From positions 18,809 through 55,229 of the forward strand of contig NWUY0300062327.1 of the NCBI GenBank assembly GCA_004151065.3: a stretch of 36,421 bases of DNA, read 5' to 3'. How positions within the stretch are numbered: the stretch's first letter is position 1; the number at the start of each line of letters is the position of its first letter. The translations under genes and the position numbers were made by a program. The notes beneath the pieces were generated by a model. The model did no database searches. It was not told the DNA's origin and saw nothing but the letters and a program-made list of their open reading frames with translations. Below are positions 20,755 to 31,380 of the stretch, one piece after another. The DNA is from Larix sibirica (Eukaryota > Streptophyta > Pinopsida > Pinales > Pinaceae).

Positions 20755-21700
20755 ATGACTACTGCTACATTGGAGACCAAAATCACCAACCTGGAATGAA
20801 ATAATGAGTCCACATTCCAAGTTAAGTTTTAACATCCAAATGCTCTCCTTCCAAACCACTGTCAAAAATTAATTGGGAATTTGGAATGATAGGATAGAGC
20901 CAACTAATATTGGGGAATATTTAGTAGGTAATATTCATCATGCCAAAACATCCTTTCATGACACTCAACCCCGTATGATACATAGACTGCCTAAGGTAAA
21001 CTTCGACAAGTTCAATGCCACTATGATCCAACAAGATGGGTGGGTCAGATGGAACATTACTTTTCCCTCCAAGATATTGATGGTGATCATTTGAAACTTT
21101 GATTGGATGTGTTATTTCAAGATATGGAGCATTCATATAGGTGCCAATTGCATATGAAGGCATATCAAGGGTAACTTTCCTAGAACTAGTTTAAGAAGGC
21201 CATTTATGCTAAATTTGACATTAGTAATATTAAATTTTTAGGTATAATGACTAAGTTGGTTTTGTGCACTAGAATATTTTAATGATTTTTTTGAGAGATT
21301 TGCTATTAAAACAACAAATATGATTGATTTGTTCTTCAATTATTGTTTTATAAGTGGTCTCAAGCGGGATATCAAAGCACAAGTTGAGATGTACCATCTA
21401 ATTACTTGGTTGGAGGTCTCTCAACTGGAAAACAAGGTACATGTGGTGATCACTAGACAGACCAAATGACTCATTTGTTCAATGATTATGTCCTTCGTTT
21501 GCGAACCCTTCACGTCCTTCTTTTTCCCTTAGGGTTCACAAGTTTACTCCAATAGAATTGGAAGAGCGTCAACATGCAAGCCTCTACTATAATTATGGTG
21601 GAAAAAATTTCAAAGGGATAAATATAGGGAACATAGATTTTTTTAATAGATATGACCCCATTGGGAGAGGTTATTACCCCTCATGAGGAAGCACCCACTT
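20755..21700 (+). pseudogene. Gypsy gag fragment with dead zinc knuckle
   Basis: Gag forms the virus-like particle and packages element RNA. LPKVNFDKFNATMIQQDGWV (20988-21047) fits the P-K-(V/L)-x-F-x-K-F-x-G block at the start of the retrotransposon gag domain. Another frame continues QDIDGDHLKL, and CFISGLKRDIKAQVEMYHL (~21345) fits the end of that domain. HKFTPIELEERQ (~21536) precedes a nucleocapsid-like string, YYNYGGKNFKGINI (21586-21627), where C-x2-C-x4-G-H-x4-C is expected but both leading Cys are Tyr, and His and the last Cys are Ile. Several frame changes and stops occur. Confidence 0.75.
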
Positions 21701-22025
21701 AGGATCCTGCTTGTGAGGAACCCTGAAATTCCCTCCATGCATTGTTGATAATTACATTTCCTCAAACATTGAAGTTTCTAGGATATATTAAGATATGAAT
21801 GTGATGTATTCATCAACAAGTATCAAAAGAAACACATTGTTATGTCCATGCAGTGTACAATTTTTAAATCATGATAACCAATGGAGATACTATGAAATGT
21901 GGTGGTAAGTGTGAGAATGTGAAACTCCAAATGGGAGACTATTTCCTAAAATACATGTTTTTCATTGAAATCTGACTTCATGTTATAGTTCTATGAGTAG
22001 AATGGTTGTGAACATTAAGCCCTAT
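21700..22025 (+). pseudogene. Gypsy protease fragment
   Basis: The aspartic protease cuts the Gag-Pol polyprotein. FPQTLKFLGYIK (~21758) precedes the place of the D-S-G catalytic motif, which is lost here to stops and substitution. KETHCYVHAVYNF (~21830) and MKCGGKCENVKLQMGDYF (~21894-21947) match the second half of plant gypsy proteases. The fragment cannot be active. Confidence 0.65.
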
Positions 22026-23030
22026 TACCATATATTTTAAGGATTTACACATGAGCTTCAATAATGATGGACATCGACGCACTCTCAAAAGTCTCCAAGC
22101 CAGTTTACTAGAAATCATCATCTCTCATTGTATGCAAAATCTCTCGAGGAAGAGTCACTTGGGAATGATTTCCCAATTCAATTTGATCCATGATCTGGAT
22201 AAATCCCCATGAGATATTGATCCTCATTTTTTGTGGTTTTGGAAAAAATTCACCAGGTTTTTTAAACACCCCATGGCCTACCCCCTTCACATGGTGAGAA
22301 TGATCATGACATCCCACTAATTTACATAAGTCAACAACCCAATGTACACCATTAAAAACATTATTTGTCACAAACAAAATGAAATTGAAAAAAAATGTTT
22401 AGGAAATGTTGGAGGTGCCTGTGGTACATGTCAATACTAGCATGTAATCCTCCCCAGCCAGTCATTGTTTTAAAGACAATGCCATCAGTGCATGTGTTTG
22501 AAGTTTCGCACTTTTAATAAACTAACCGATTAAATTTCCAATTCCTATCACTAATGACATCTTCAATGAGGTTGATGGTGCATAGTTCTTCACTAAGTTA
22601 ACCTGTGTTTTGGTTATCACCAAATTCAAATGAACAAAGTAGATATTCATAAGGCTACATTCCACACCCATGAATGAAATTATGAGTTTCTAGAAGTTAC
22701 TTTTGATATTTTTAATGCTCCATCCACTTCTCAAAGCCTTGTGAACAAGATCTTTAGGCCCTTTCTGGAAAACTATGTGCTCATTTTCCTTGATCATATT
22801 TTGATCTATAGAAAACCTTCGGGGACATATGTAGCATTGGATCAAGTCATTTAGTTACTCTGGAATAACTACTTGTTCATAAAACATTAAAAATGTGCTT
22901 TTGGTTCTCTTCAAGTGGAATATTTGGGTCAAACTGTAATTCAAGAAAGGGTATGACTTGACCCTAATAAAACTAAGGCAGTGAAATATTGGCCTCTCCC
23001 AAAGACAAAGTTTGTGTGGGTTCCTTGGCC
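22026..23030 (+). pseudogene. Gypsy reverse transcriptase fragment
   Basis: The protease-RT linker is seen as ITIYFKDLHMSFNNDGHRRT (~22028-22087) and then KNEIEK near 22390 (written QNEIEK here). The RT core is readable from YHQIQMNKVDIHKATFHTHE (~22615) through FEVTFDIFNAPST-like sequence to the active site FLDHILIY (22786-22809), where the second Asp of F-x-D-D is His. KCAFGSLQVEYLGQTV (~22893-22940) and LDPNKTKAVKYWPLPKTK (~22959) follow as expected. Part of the fingers (about 22400-22600) is unreadable. Stops and the Asp loss make it inactive. Confidence 0.8.
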
Positions 23031-23540
23031 TTACTATCTACTACAGAAAAATTTGTATTGAGCTATGGTATAATTGTTGCCTCATTAACAGTATTGCTCA
23101 TAAATAATGATTCTTATGAAATGATGCAACTAAGCATGCCTTTCAGGCCTTAATGGAATCTATGTGTACTACTCTATTCCAATCCATGATGGAATTCACC
23201 AAGACTTTCATCCTAAAATGTGGTGCCTCCAGGAAAAGTATTGGGGTAGTGCTTATGCAAGAGGAGCACCCATTGGTGTTCACTAGTAAATAAATGTGTG
23301 AAAGAAACTTGGGAAAGTCTATAGATGAGAAAAAAATTATGTTCATCCTTCACATAGTCGAGACTTTGAATCCTTACTTAATTAGGTGGTGTTTCTAGTT
23401 CAAGGTATAATATTGGAGCTTGAAGTAATTTATGGAACAACGCTTGTCTTCACTAGAGAAACAAAAGTGTGTCATCAAGATGTTAGGTTATGATTATGAG
23501 ATCATATATAAGAATGGAAAGGAGAATGTGGTAGCTGATG
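23030..23540 (+). pseudogene. Gypsy RNase H fragment
   Basis: RNase H degrades the RNA strand during replication. FQALMESMCTTLF (~23140) and the TFILKCGASRKSIGVVLMQ block (~23203) follow the RT. The first catalytic Asp (usual D-A-S) is Gly here. LVFTSK and CERNLGKSIDEKK (~23297) match the family, and MLGYDYEIIYKNGKENVVAD (23480-23538) is the well-known end of the domain. Homology stops exactly at VVAD, where the next LTR begins. Confidence 0.8.
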
Positions 23541-24330
23541 GGAATTCAATTTGTCACTTTTATAGCCCATCTTGTGCTAAATTTTGATACATTTTTCCTC
23601 CTGGGCTCAAGACCTTCCTAAAAACCATGGACCAATCATCCGAATGGTTGAGAAATCTAATGGATAATTTTCCCTCACAACTTTCAAAATTGTCAGCACT
23701 TGGAGGAAGCAATAAAGAACCTACAAAATTCAATCTATTTCTAATCTTGGGATTGAAATTGACAAAGGAGGGAAATGGTCCCTTTGGAACAACATTCAAA
23801 AATTAAGTAATTAAGAGACAACTCCCATCAATCAATAACTTGAATTGATGGGATATATAGGACTTTTTTCAAGCATAAATAGAAGCATAGCAAATATAGT
23901 AGGATAAATAATATTGTTATTTCATTTCCATGTTGTTGTTGAAGCTAGTTTGAATTGTAGTAAGGAGGAAAAATTATGTCCATGCGTTCCATGAAAAATT
24001 AGGAAAAAAGGAAGCAAAATTTATTGAAGTTCGGATTATTTGAGTGTTTCCAAGGGTTCCAGGATTTCCTTGAGTAGGGCCCACTCAAGTAAATGACTTA
24101 GGAACCCTCTCCCGTTTGCATTTCTTGTCTTTGATTTATGTTTTAAGGTATACATATTTCTATAGAAATAAAGTATTAGTTTATATCCTTTCTTTCCCAA
24201 TAGTGTTTCCATTTCTTGTATTTCTTTGAGAAACAAATTAATTTCATGTACTTCTTTAATTGATTTTAAATTACAATGTTTAGTAACTTGATGTGAATTT
24301 TATGAATATAATACATGATAACTAGCGTTG
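23539..24330 (+). repeat. LTR start that truncates the gypsy element (possible 5' LTR of element D)
   Basis: The sequence from 23539 (tgggaattcaatttgtcac) matches the LTR start at 35994 (tgggacctcaatttgtcat) at about 35 of the first 42 bases, and similarity then fades. A promoter-like gggatatatagga lies at about 23849. It begins exactly where gypsy RNase H homology stops. It may be the left LTR of element D, with LINE-2 inserted beyond it, or a solo or unrelated LTR of the same family. The right end is not defined. Confidence 0.45.
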
Positions 24331-24342
24331 TAAGGATTGGCT

Positions 24343-24361
24343 TATATATATATATATATAT
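24343..24361. repeat. (TA)n microsatellite
   Basis: A run of about nine TA dinucleotides lies just ahead of the LINE-2 5' end. AT-rich sites are common LINE targets. Confidence 0.85.
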
Positions 24362-24431
24362 TCAAAAACCCAAGGTGAGGGTTTGCAGAATGTCTAAAGC
24401 AACAGTATGTGGGGCCTTGGATTGTTGACAT

Positions 24432-26060
24432 ATGTCACCACGCACAGATGTACAACAAGAAAGGTGGTTTTTTCTTTGGAATGTCTCTTTTGATATCGAG
24501 GAAGATGAGGAGTTACTAGATTATTCTTCTGATCCACTGAAGGGTTGGGAGATTTGGGCGTTGCTATCTATCAGACATATGGATTGGTCTGAGTCCCCCT
24601 TTCTTGATATGTTTGTAGTTTGGGACCAGCTGTGTTCTGGTGGATTTCCCCTTTCCGACAATTCCCCACTGGAGTGTCCTACTTCAAAGGGTTTGGGTTC
24701 TATTCTTTTTCATCATCCTATGGGAGAGTCTTTGGAATCTGGTTTAGCCCAAGGTTTCAAGCCTTTGATTTTTTCAGCAGTCGGACCATCAGTTTCACCT
24801 TTCATTCATTTGGCTCCAGTTCTTGGGGCCCCATCTTGGAATGTTGATGGGGATTTTGTAGCCGCAAAAAGTAGGGAAGGAATCTTGATAGTAGAACCTA
24901 GTGTATCAACTGGTTTGCATTCTTCAGGCTTGGTTGGGGCAGATTTTGGTCAGTCAGATAGTTTTTGTAGGGTTTGGAGATTGTAGGCCCTTTCGTTCCC
25001 TCCACTCCCACTTTGTTTTCACATCCTCCATCCTCGAGACTTGGTGATTGGTTCACTTCATTGTGGATCTGTTAGAGCCAATCGATCATAGTGGTTGTGG
25101 GAAGGATAGGCCCATAGGGTCGATTGTGAGGGAATATAAAATGAGAGACCCACTAGAGTTTCTACTTTAGTTGGTTCTAAGAGGCCTGAACTCTCACATA
25201 GTTCAAGCCTCAATCGTAGGAAAAATAAATGCATTAAAGCTAAAGGGAAATCCATAAAGATGGTGGTTGGGGTGGATGTAAAAATACCCCAGGTATTATA
25301 TATGGCCGATATTGTTGCCGAGGGAAGGGCACGGGGGGAACACTTCAATATAAAAACTCTGAGAGAGTGGGTGGGAAAGACTTGGTCAAATTCGTTTGGC
25401 TTTCTTACTACTGTTAAAAATTTGACTCGGGGGTGGTTACTTCTCAAATTAAACTCTTTGTATGATGCGGCACGGGCTCTAATAGGTTCTTGGAGCATTG
25501 ATTCCACCCCGGTGCTACTCCAAAAGTGGTCTCCCTTTTTCAATGCTAGCAAGGAGCAAATGGAAGTTTTGTCGATATGGGTTTGACTTCTAGGTTTACT
25601 TGCGGAATTATGGAATGAAGAAAGCTTCAAGGATATTGGGAATTCCATGGAGACTTTCCTGGAGGCTGATATGTCTTTTGAAAGGTCAGGTGAAATGTTC
25701 GTTGCTTGAATCTTGGTTTCTTTGGATGTTAGAGAAGAGGAAGAGTTAGAGTTTGTGATGGGGAATGTGAATTATATGCAGAAACTGGAATATGAAGCGG
25801 TTCCATTTCAATGTCACGGATTCCATCAACATGGCCATATTGTCATTCAATGAAAGCTACCGCTCAAAAGTCAGAATAGGTTTTCTCCCAAGGATTCATC
25901 TAGGAAGTGTGTGGCTCTTCAAGAGGGGGGAATCAAACTTTTTAAACTCCAAGATTGGTAGGGAGGAGAGAAGAAGTTCCCTTAAGAAAAACAAAATTGA
26001 ATGTAGAAATGGAGGAGCGTCAACTTTAGTCTGCGGCCCCTGTCATGGAAAGGTTGTTTG
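24432..26060 (+). pseudogene. LINE-2 ORF1 (DUF4283-like domain and zinc knuckle)
   Basis: The first part is a clean 184-codon frame (24432-24986) without a known fold, the low-complexity N-terminus. The main frame then runs from about 25160 to 25853. GRARGEHFNIKTLREWVGKT (25321-25380), LTRGWLLLKLNSLYDAARAL and STPVLLQKWSPFFNASKEQ form the DUF4283-type domain. ELWNEESFKDIGNSMETFLE and ERSGEMFVA follow, then MQKLEYEAVPFQCHGFHQHG (25777-25836), the zinc knuckle with its second Cys changed to Phe. Three TGA stops (25584, 25707, 25851) interrupt it. The first two stand where the family carries Arg and the third where the last knuckle Cys should be. A 196-codon minus-strand frame here is a shadow. 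Confidence 0.85.
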
Positions 26061-26624
26061 AATTTCAGTCTCCCCAAGTCACGGTTTTCTCTACAGAGTT
26101 GCAACTAGCTATGGTTCCAGAGCATGGGGCTACGACTTAGCTAGGTATGCCTACTCTTCCTCCTCTCTCTTGAATTTGTTAATAAATTCTATATATTTAC
26201 TTGGGAGAAACTAATCAGGTTCTCTCAATAATTTATTCCTTCCTGATTCCACCACATTTTCCCAAAACACAAATTGGTCAGATCTATTGTTAGCTCACTA
26301 CTCTTTAGCCCGGGAAATTTCGTCCTCAAATTTGGTTATCATCTCCTTAGAACATGAATCCTCAAGGGATTCAGAAGAATAATCCATGGTGTATCAGATC
26401 CATAATCAAACCATACCCTCCCTGTCATCCCCTTCCTATAAGGGTGTGGATGGTTTGGGTCAAAACCATGTGTTGTCTGGCGGTGGGAAGGGGAGAGGGA
26501 GAAAATCCCTTCTATTGAGAGCTCAAGAGAGGTATCTTGTGTATTTGGTGTTAGGAAATAAACTCTCCATATTTTGGGTCCTTTGAGCAACATATTCCCC
26601 CTTTGGGATTCCTTGATGAAGCTC
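26061..26624 (+). other. LINE-2 linker between ORF1 and endonuclease
   Basis: Ser/Pro- and Gly-rich coding remnants such as GGGKGRGRKSLLLRAQERY (26481-26537) lie here without a known domain. The 107-codon minus-strand frames are shadows. Confidence 0.55.
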
Positions 26625-27470
26625 ATGTGTTTCAGTTGTCGAGGGTTGGCTAGCCCTCCCAAAAAATTGGCCTTGAAAAGGTTGATAGAAGCAAATCATC
26701 CTGACATAATTCTTCTGCAAGAAACTATAGGGGATGGTGCAGTAGTAGAAAAATATTTTTGAGGCTATGTTTAAATATTGAAGGTTTGTGGGTATTGACG
26801 TGAGGGGTAGATCCAGTGGTTTGGTTGTTAGATGGAACTCACACACTATAAATATTCAAAGCTTGTGGGGTTTTCAATCTGGTTTGGGTGTGATTTTATA
26901 TGAGTTGTACTTGGAGCGCATTCCTTTCTTGAAATATATGTTCAAGAAATCCTTCATGACCCGTGAGACCCTTATTATAGGACTCTTTGGGAGCTACAAA
27001 TTTTTGGGGTCCTTAGGCGAGACCATACCCTCTTTCTGATTTTTTGTCCAGAAATTAATTGAAGGAGGTTTTGTTGATGTGGAGCTAGTCAAAATAAAAC
27101 CTACTTAATGAAACAAGAGAATAGGGGAGGAAATAATTGAGAAAATGTTGAATAGATTTTTTTTATTTCGGATAGAGATTTGGAGGAAAATCTCCAGATT
27201 CAGCAATGGGTTGTAAGTGGAGGGGAATCTGACCACTTGCCAATTTTCCTGGAGATAGAAGGTGGTGTGCGGAAGTCAGAAATTCCATTCAAAATCTATG
27301 CGAAATGGTTGAAGGAGGAGATTTTTCTTGCCCTAGTTAGAGAGAACTCGGTCCCCATTGAATATGTGGGAGGTTCAACGACTGTGGTCCAATTTACATC
27401 AAACTTAAAAGAGTTAATAAGGCTTCAGTGGAATGGACCCACATAAGGAGACAAAAGGAAGAACATGAAC
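26625..27470 (+). pseudogene. LINE-2 endonuclease
   Basis: This domain nicks the target DNA for target-primed reverse transcription. MCFSCRGLASPPKKLALKRL (26625-26684) and IILLQETIG (~26706, with the catalytic Glu) are the classic start. A frame change leads to GIDVRGRSSGLVVRWNSHT (26791-26847). The central metal-binding G-D-x-N block near 27010 is poorly kept and sequence after it appears deleted, because FFVQKLIEGGFVDVELVK follows too soon. The end is intact as WVVSGGESDHLPIFLEIEGG, with SDH at 27228-27236. At least three frame changes make it inactive. Confidence 0.85.
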
Positions 27471-27659
27471 TAAAAGAAGTAGAAGCATCACTTCAGTCCA
27501 TGTATGATTCTAAAGGGGGGGTTTGCTTCATTGGAATTCAAAGAATCCCTTATGTCATGGACTTCCTGGATGAATAAATTCCAGATAGAAGCATGCACAT
27601 AGATAGAGTGGTTCGGCATATCCTGGCTCTAATCACTTAATAGCACAATGAGCTCCTTC

Positions 27660-28720
27660 TGAGGTCAATTGAAATTCTAGAGTTGGAGGAAGCAGTGAAT
27701 ATGATGGAAGGAGGCAAGGTGCCAAGACCTGACGATTTCACAACTAATTTTTTCCACTACTGTTAGGACATGCTAAAGGAAGAAGTGTTGGATATTGTGG
27801 AACATTCTAGGAAAACAGGAAGAGTATTATCATCCTTTAATTCCACCTTTCTGACCCTAATTCCAAAAGAGAGTGAAGTTGACTCACCTATTAAATTCAT
27901 ACCGATAGCGTTATCTAATGTAATTTACAAGATAATAACCAAGGTCATAGATAATTGGTTAAAATCGTTGTTACTGCTATTAGTCTCCCTTGAGCAAGTT
28001 GGTTTTGTGGAAGGATGGAATTTCGCTCACTCATGAAATTATTCATTCTTTAAAGGTGACAAAAATCCCTTCTATGCTTATCAAATTGGACCTCTCAAAG
28101 GCCTATGACAAATTAAGTTGGGTTCCATCTACGTCTTTTAAATATTCAAGAGGAATATGTCAAGGGGATCCGCTAACTCCTCTTCTCTTTGTGCTTATGG
28201 CAGAAGGTCAAGGAGGCTCCTTAAAAGCTATGGTGAATGCTAATAAAATCAAAGGTCTTGTCCTTCATCAAGGAGCTCAACCTCAAACGCATCAACAATT
28301 TTTTGATGACACTATGTTAATGGGGAAATATTCAGTCCAAGAATCTTGTGCGATAAAGAAGGGTCTCGATGATTTCCTGAAGGCTACTGGTCTGGAAATC
28401 AACAAGGAAAAGTCACAGGTATTCTTTTTCAATACGCCTCAGTTAACCCTTAGGAATATCTTAAGGATTTTGGGCTTTCAGCTGGGAGGATTCCCTTCAA
28501 AGTACCTAGGAGTTCTGCTATTCAATTCGGTCATCAATAAAATATCTTGGCAATATTTGTTGGATAAGATGAATTCAAAGTTTTCCAATTGGAATTTTAT
28601 GACTCTTAATTTTCTGGGGAGGTTAACTTTGGTTCAATCGGTCCTACAAGCGTTGCCTCTCTATTTGTTCTTGGTCTTCATGGTGCCTAAATAAATTCAT
28701 AAATTTGAAATGCAATTTCT
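27660..28720 (+). pseudogene. LINE-2 reverse transcriptase
   Basis: The RT reads in two overlapping frames (27770-28036 and 27990-28694), joined by a one-base frameshift near 28013. Visible blocks are FLTLIPKESEVDSPIKFIPI, ALSNVIYKIITKVIDNWLK, GFVEGWNFAHS, LIKLDLSKAYDKLSW (~28079-28123), GICQGDPLTPLLFVLMAEG (28153-28209) and the active site FFDDTMLMG (28299-28325) with both Asp kept. LNFLGRLTLVQSVLQALPLY (28607-28666) marks the thumb. About 40-50 residues normally between AYDKLSW and the QGDP block are missing, so the palm could not fold although the active site itself is intact. Confidence 0.9.
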
Positions 28721-29917
28721 TATGGGGGGCTCTGAAGAACATCACAAATGGGCTCTAGTGGATTGGAATATTGTCTGTACCCCAAAATTGATGGGGGATT
28801 TAGGTCTTAGAGATCCATAGGTTAGCAATGAAGTAATGGGAGAAAATATATGGTGGTGTTGGGTTACATATGTAAACGAACCTTGGGCACAGATGTGGCA
28901 CTAGAAATATGCAAAGGAATGGGAGAAACAAAATCTAATCCGATTTTCGAAGGAAACCCCAACATCTCACATCTAGAGAGCAACGCAGAAGAATAGAAGG
29001 TTGATTCAACAACATAGCTTTTGGTAGATTAGGAATGGGGAATCAGTGTATTCCATAGTCCACTAATATCCCTATCCTCTAATAGAATCTACAGGAAAAC
29101 AACTTGGTTAAGGTTAAGGATATGTGGGAGATAGGAAATCTGAATGGCCTTTTCCAATGTTAGCATGAGATGGACTGGTGTCAAAGGTGGAGTCCACTAG
29201 AAAATAGTCAAGACTTATGGCATCTCCTGCAATAAAGGAAAATTGTTCTCCAGCATGACCCTAATAAACTTAGATGGGGATATTCCCCCACGAGGTCCTT
29301 CAATCTGAAGGAGGCGACCTATAACTTACATACGTGCTATAATCATTTACACAGAGAGCCAAAATGGAGGAAAATTTGGAAAGCTAATTTATGGCCGAAA
29401 ATAGCCATGTTCCTTTGGCTCTTAATGTGCCACAAAATTCTTACATGGGAGAATTTTCTAAAGCAAAGCTTTGCGGGACCATCTTGGTGTTGTATGTGCA
29501 ATAGGGAAGGTGGAATGATAGATCACCTATTGGATGGGTGCAATTTTTCCTCAACACATTGGGATAAAGGGGAAATGGTCTTCCACCAGACATATAGAAT
29601 AAGAGAGAATCCAGTCAACTCAATTATGGAATGGAAAGAGGAGCCGTTCAAGAATCCCTTGCTCAACTGCATATGGTAGATTTTCCCTGGATTCTTAGTT
29701 TGGGAGATATGGAAAGAAATAAAGTGGTGAATATTTGATGGAAAATTCAGAAATGAGGAAGAGGTGTTGGTCATGTTGAATGCTCATGTCAAAGAGACCC
29801 TGAAACTAAAACAATGAGGGGAAAGAGATACTCAAGCCAAGATAGTTGAAGCAAGAATCCTATAAGAATGGGATATTGTTACCACCCCGAAGTACATTGG
29901 CCCATTGAGGATAAAAT
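28721..29917 (+). pseudogene. LINE-2 post-RT region with zf-RVT zinc-binding motif
   Basis: The RT continues as GGSEEHHKWALVDWNIVCTP (28727-28786) and MGDLGLRDP in a frame with stops. Then comes a 90-codon open frame (29407-29679) reading MFLWLLMCHKILTWENFLKQ, with CCMCNREGGMIDHLLDGC (29491-29544) after it. This is the C-x2-C...H-x4-C pattern of the zf-RVT domain found between RT and RNase H in plant LINEs, with all metal ligands kept. The following stretch (29680-29900) decays again. Its role in the element cycle is thought to be nucleic-acid binding. Confidence 0.8.
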
Positions 29918-30480
29918 ATGGGAAGGGTAGCAGACTGCAATCTGCAAGTATGGCAGAGACCTCCAGAAGGCTCCTTCAAATTAAATTTCAATGGTGCATC
30001 AAAAGAAAATCCAGGACCATCAGGATTCAAAGGGGTGATATGTAATCATCATGGCATAATTGTAGGACTTCTATGGGGACATATCATGGAATCCACCAAC
30101 AACGTTGCAGAGCTGGATGGCCTAACCATGGGAATTTGATATGTTTTGTAGAAGGGATGGATCCCAATTATCATTGAAGGTGACTCCCAATTAATCCTAA
30201 ATATGTAAGAGAAGATACAGTATGGATCATCATTATCCAAAGTTTGGAGGAATTGGAGACTGGAAGCACGCTTGGGACAGCTGGCCGCTTTACTGAGTGA
30301 TGCTCCAGTGATATTTTTCAGTCACATAAAAAGAAAATTCAACAAGTTGGCATATTTTATAGCAAACCATGGAGTTCAAGAGAGGATTTCCCTGAAAGAA
30401 CGTGTTTGGAAAGATCTGTAAGATGATGCCTTCAAAACCAAATGTCAAGATCTTGCCTCCAAAGAAATGGAAGCCACGTA
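29918..30480 (+). pseudogene. LINE-2 RNase H with two catalytic Asp lost
   Basis: Plant L1 elements of this type carry an RNase H after RT. RPPEGSFKLNFNGASKENPG (29960-30019) starts the domain, with the first catalytic Asp (F-D-G) replaced by Asn. NNVAELDGLTMGI (30101-30139) keeps the Glu, and a TGA stop follows directly. IIEGDSQLIL (~30170-30199) keeps the second Asp. FNKLAYFIANHGVQERISLK (30338-30397) ends the domain with the last Asp changed to Tyr. The spacing is otherwise normal. Confidence 0.85.
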
Positions 30481-31380
30481 TGCGGGTGCACACTTGGATA
30501 GGAGGCCAGATATAGGTGTAATCGTGGTGAGTGGAGATGAGGAGGGGTTGTCAGAGGAGCCACCTACTTCCGTCAGAATGTGGGAGGATTAATGGGTGGA
30601 TGATGTGAAGAAAAGCTCATTAAGAGGGTAGGAGTGGCTATGGGATTATCTCATTTAAGAACACGGGACAGTGAGAGGGAAAGTGGTAAAAGAAGTACTC
30701 CATCATTAGGGAGGATCATTAAGAGCTTCAACGTCAGCCTAGTATTTCGTACCCTGGTAGCATGGGAATTGAATGGGGAAATCCCGATGCATGAGGGAGA
30801 GCCAAGGAAAAACACTATTAGGCCATTAATGAATACTATGTGATAATGATGAGATTCTTAATCCTTGGTACTAGTTGTAGAGTCCTAGAAAATGGGTATA
30901 TATGGCGCATAATAGTCGGGGAAGGAGCGAAGGATGAGGTAAGGAAAAGGGTTGATGTACTCGCATTGATTTGGGAGATCGACATGCTTAAATTTTTAAG
31001 GGTTGTCATGACTCCCCGTCATGAATGCGCAGTAGCTGTGGGGGAAGAGGAAGAGGCGAGAGAGGCCCTATTGAAGTGGATTGGGGGAAAGAATATGCAG
31101 AGACGAATCCTCCCCATATTGACGATGCCATTTCGGAATGGGAGGAAGAAGAAATGTATGCAAATAGAGAGGATCAGGGTCTAGCAATGGTTTTAAGCCC
31201 CTATTGGACTATGAGAAATATTTTGGCCAGAACTATGATGGAGCATGAAATATTTAGAGATCTAATAGCCCGGATTTGAAACAACCTGAAGGAGGACATG
31301 TTGAGGAACACAATGAACGTTGAAGCGGTTGTGGACCTCGCAAAGGATCTATTTAAGCGTCATCCTGATGAAGCATAATC
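30481..31380 (+). pseudogene. LINE-2 C-terminal extension of unknown function
   Basis: Coding-like sequence continues for about 300 codons after RNase H, in three successive frames. First comes MAMGLSHLRTRDSERESGKR (30634-30843 frame). Next is a 114-codon frame at 30840-31184, overlapping an 84-codon frame at 31025-31279 with the acidic run AISEWEEEEMYANREDQG and LSPYWTMRNILARTMMEHEI. A final NNLKEDMLRNTMNVEAVVDL-like segment ends near 31376 at a TAA. The helical, acidic character and the continuity suggest it was translated with ORF2 or as a small third ORF. I do not recognise the fold; host sequence carried by the element is another possibility. Confidence 0.5.

Larger units (their letters stand above)
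18897..23538 (+). mobile_element. Broken Ty3/gypsy retrotransposon, plus strand
   Basis: An LTR end (19281) and a primer site lead into gag, protease, reverse transcriptase and RNase H traces in the order of Ty3/gypsy elements. The coding part is cut at the end of RNase H (23538), where another LTR begins, so integrase is missing. A solo LTR sits in the leader (19856-20640). If 13324-13334 (tgtataatccc) is the first part of its LTR, element B landed 11 bp inside that LTR and the gypsy element itself interrupted LINE-1. Stops and frame changes are common throughout. Confidence 0.85.

Noticed and set aside
25058-25648. 196-codon minus-strand open frame, the longest minus-strand frame
   Set aside because: It lies opposite the well-supported DUF4283-like ORF1 of LINE-2, so its openness follows from the plus-strand codon pattern.
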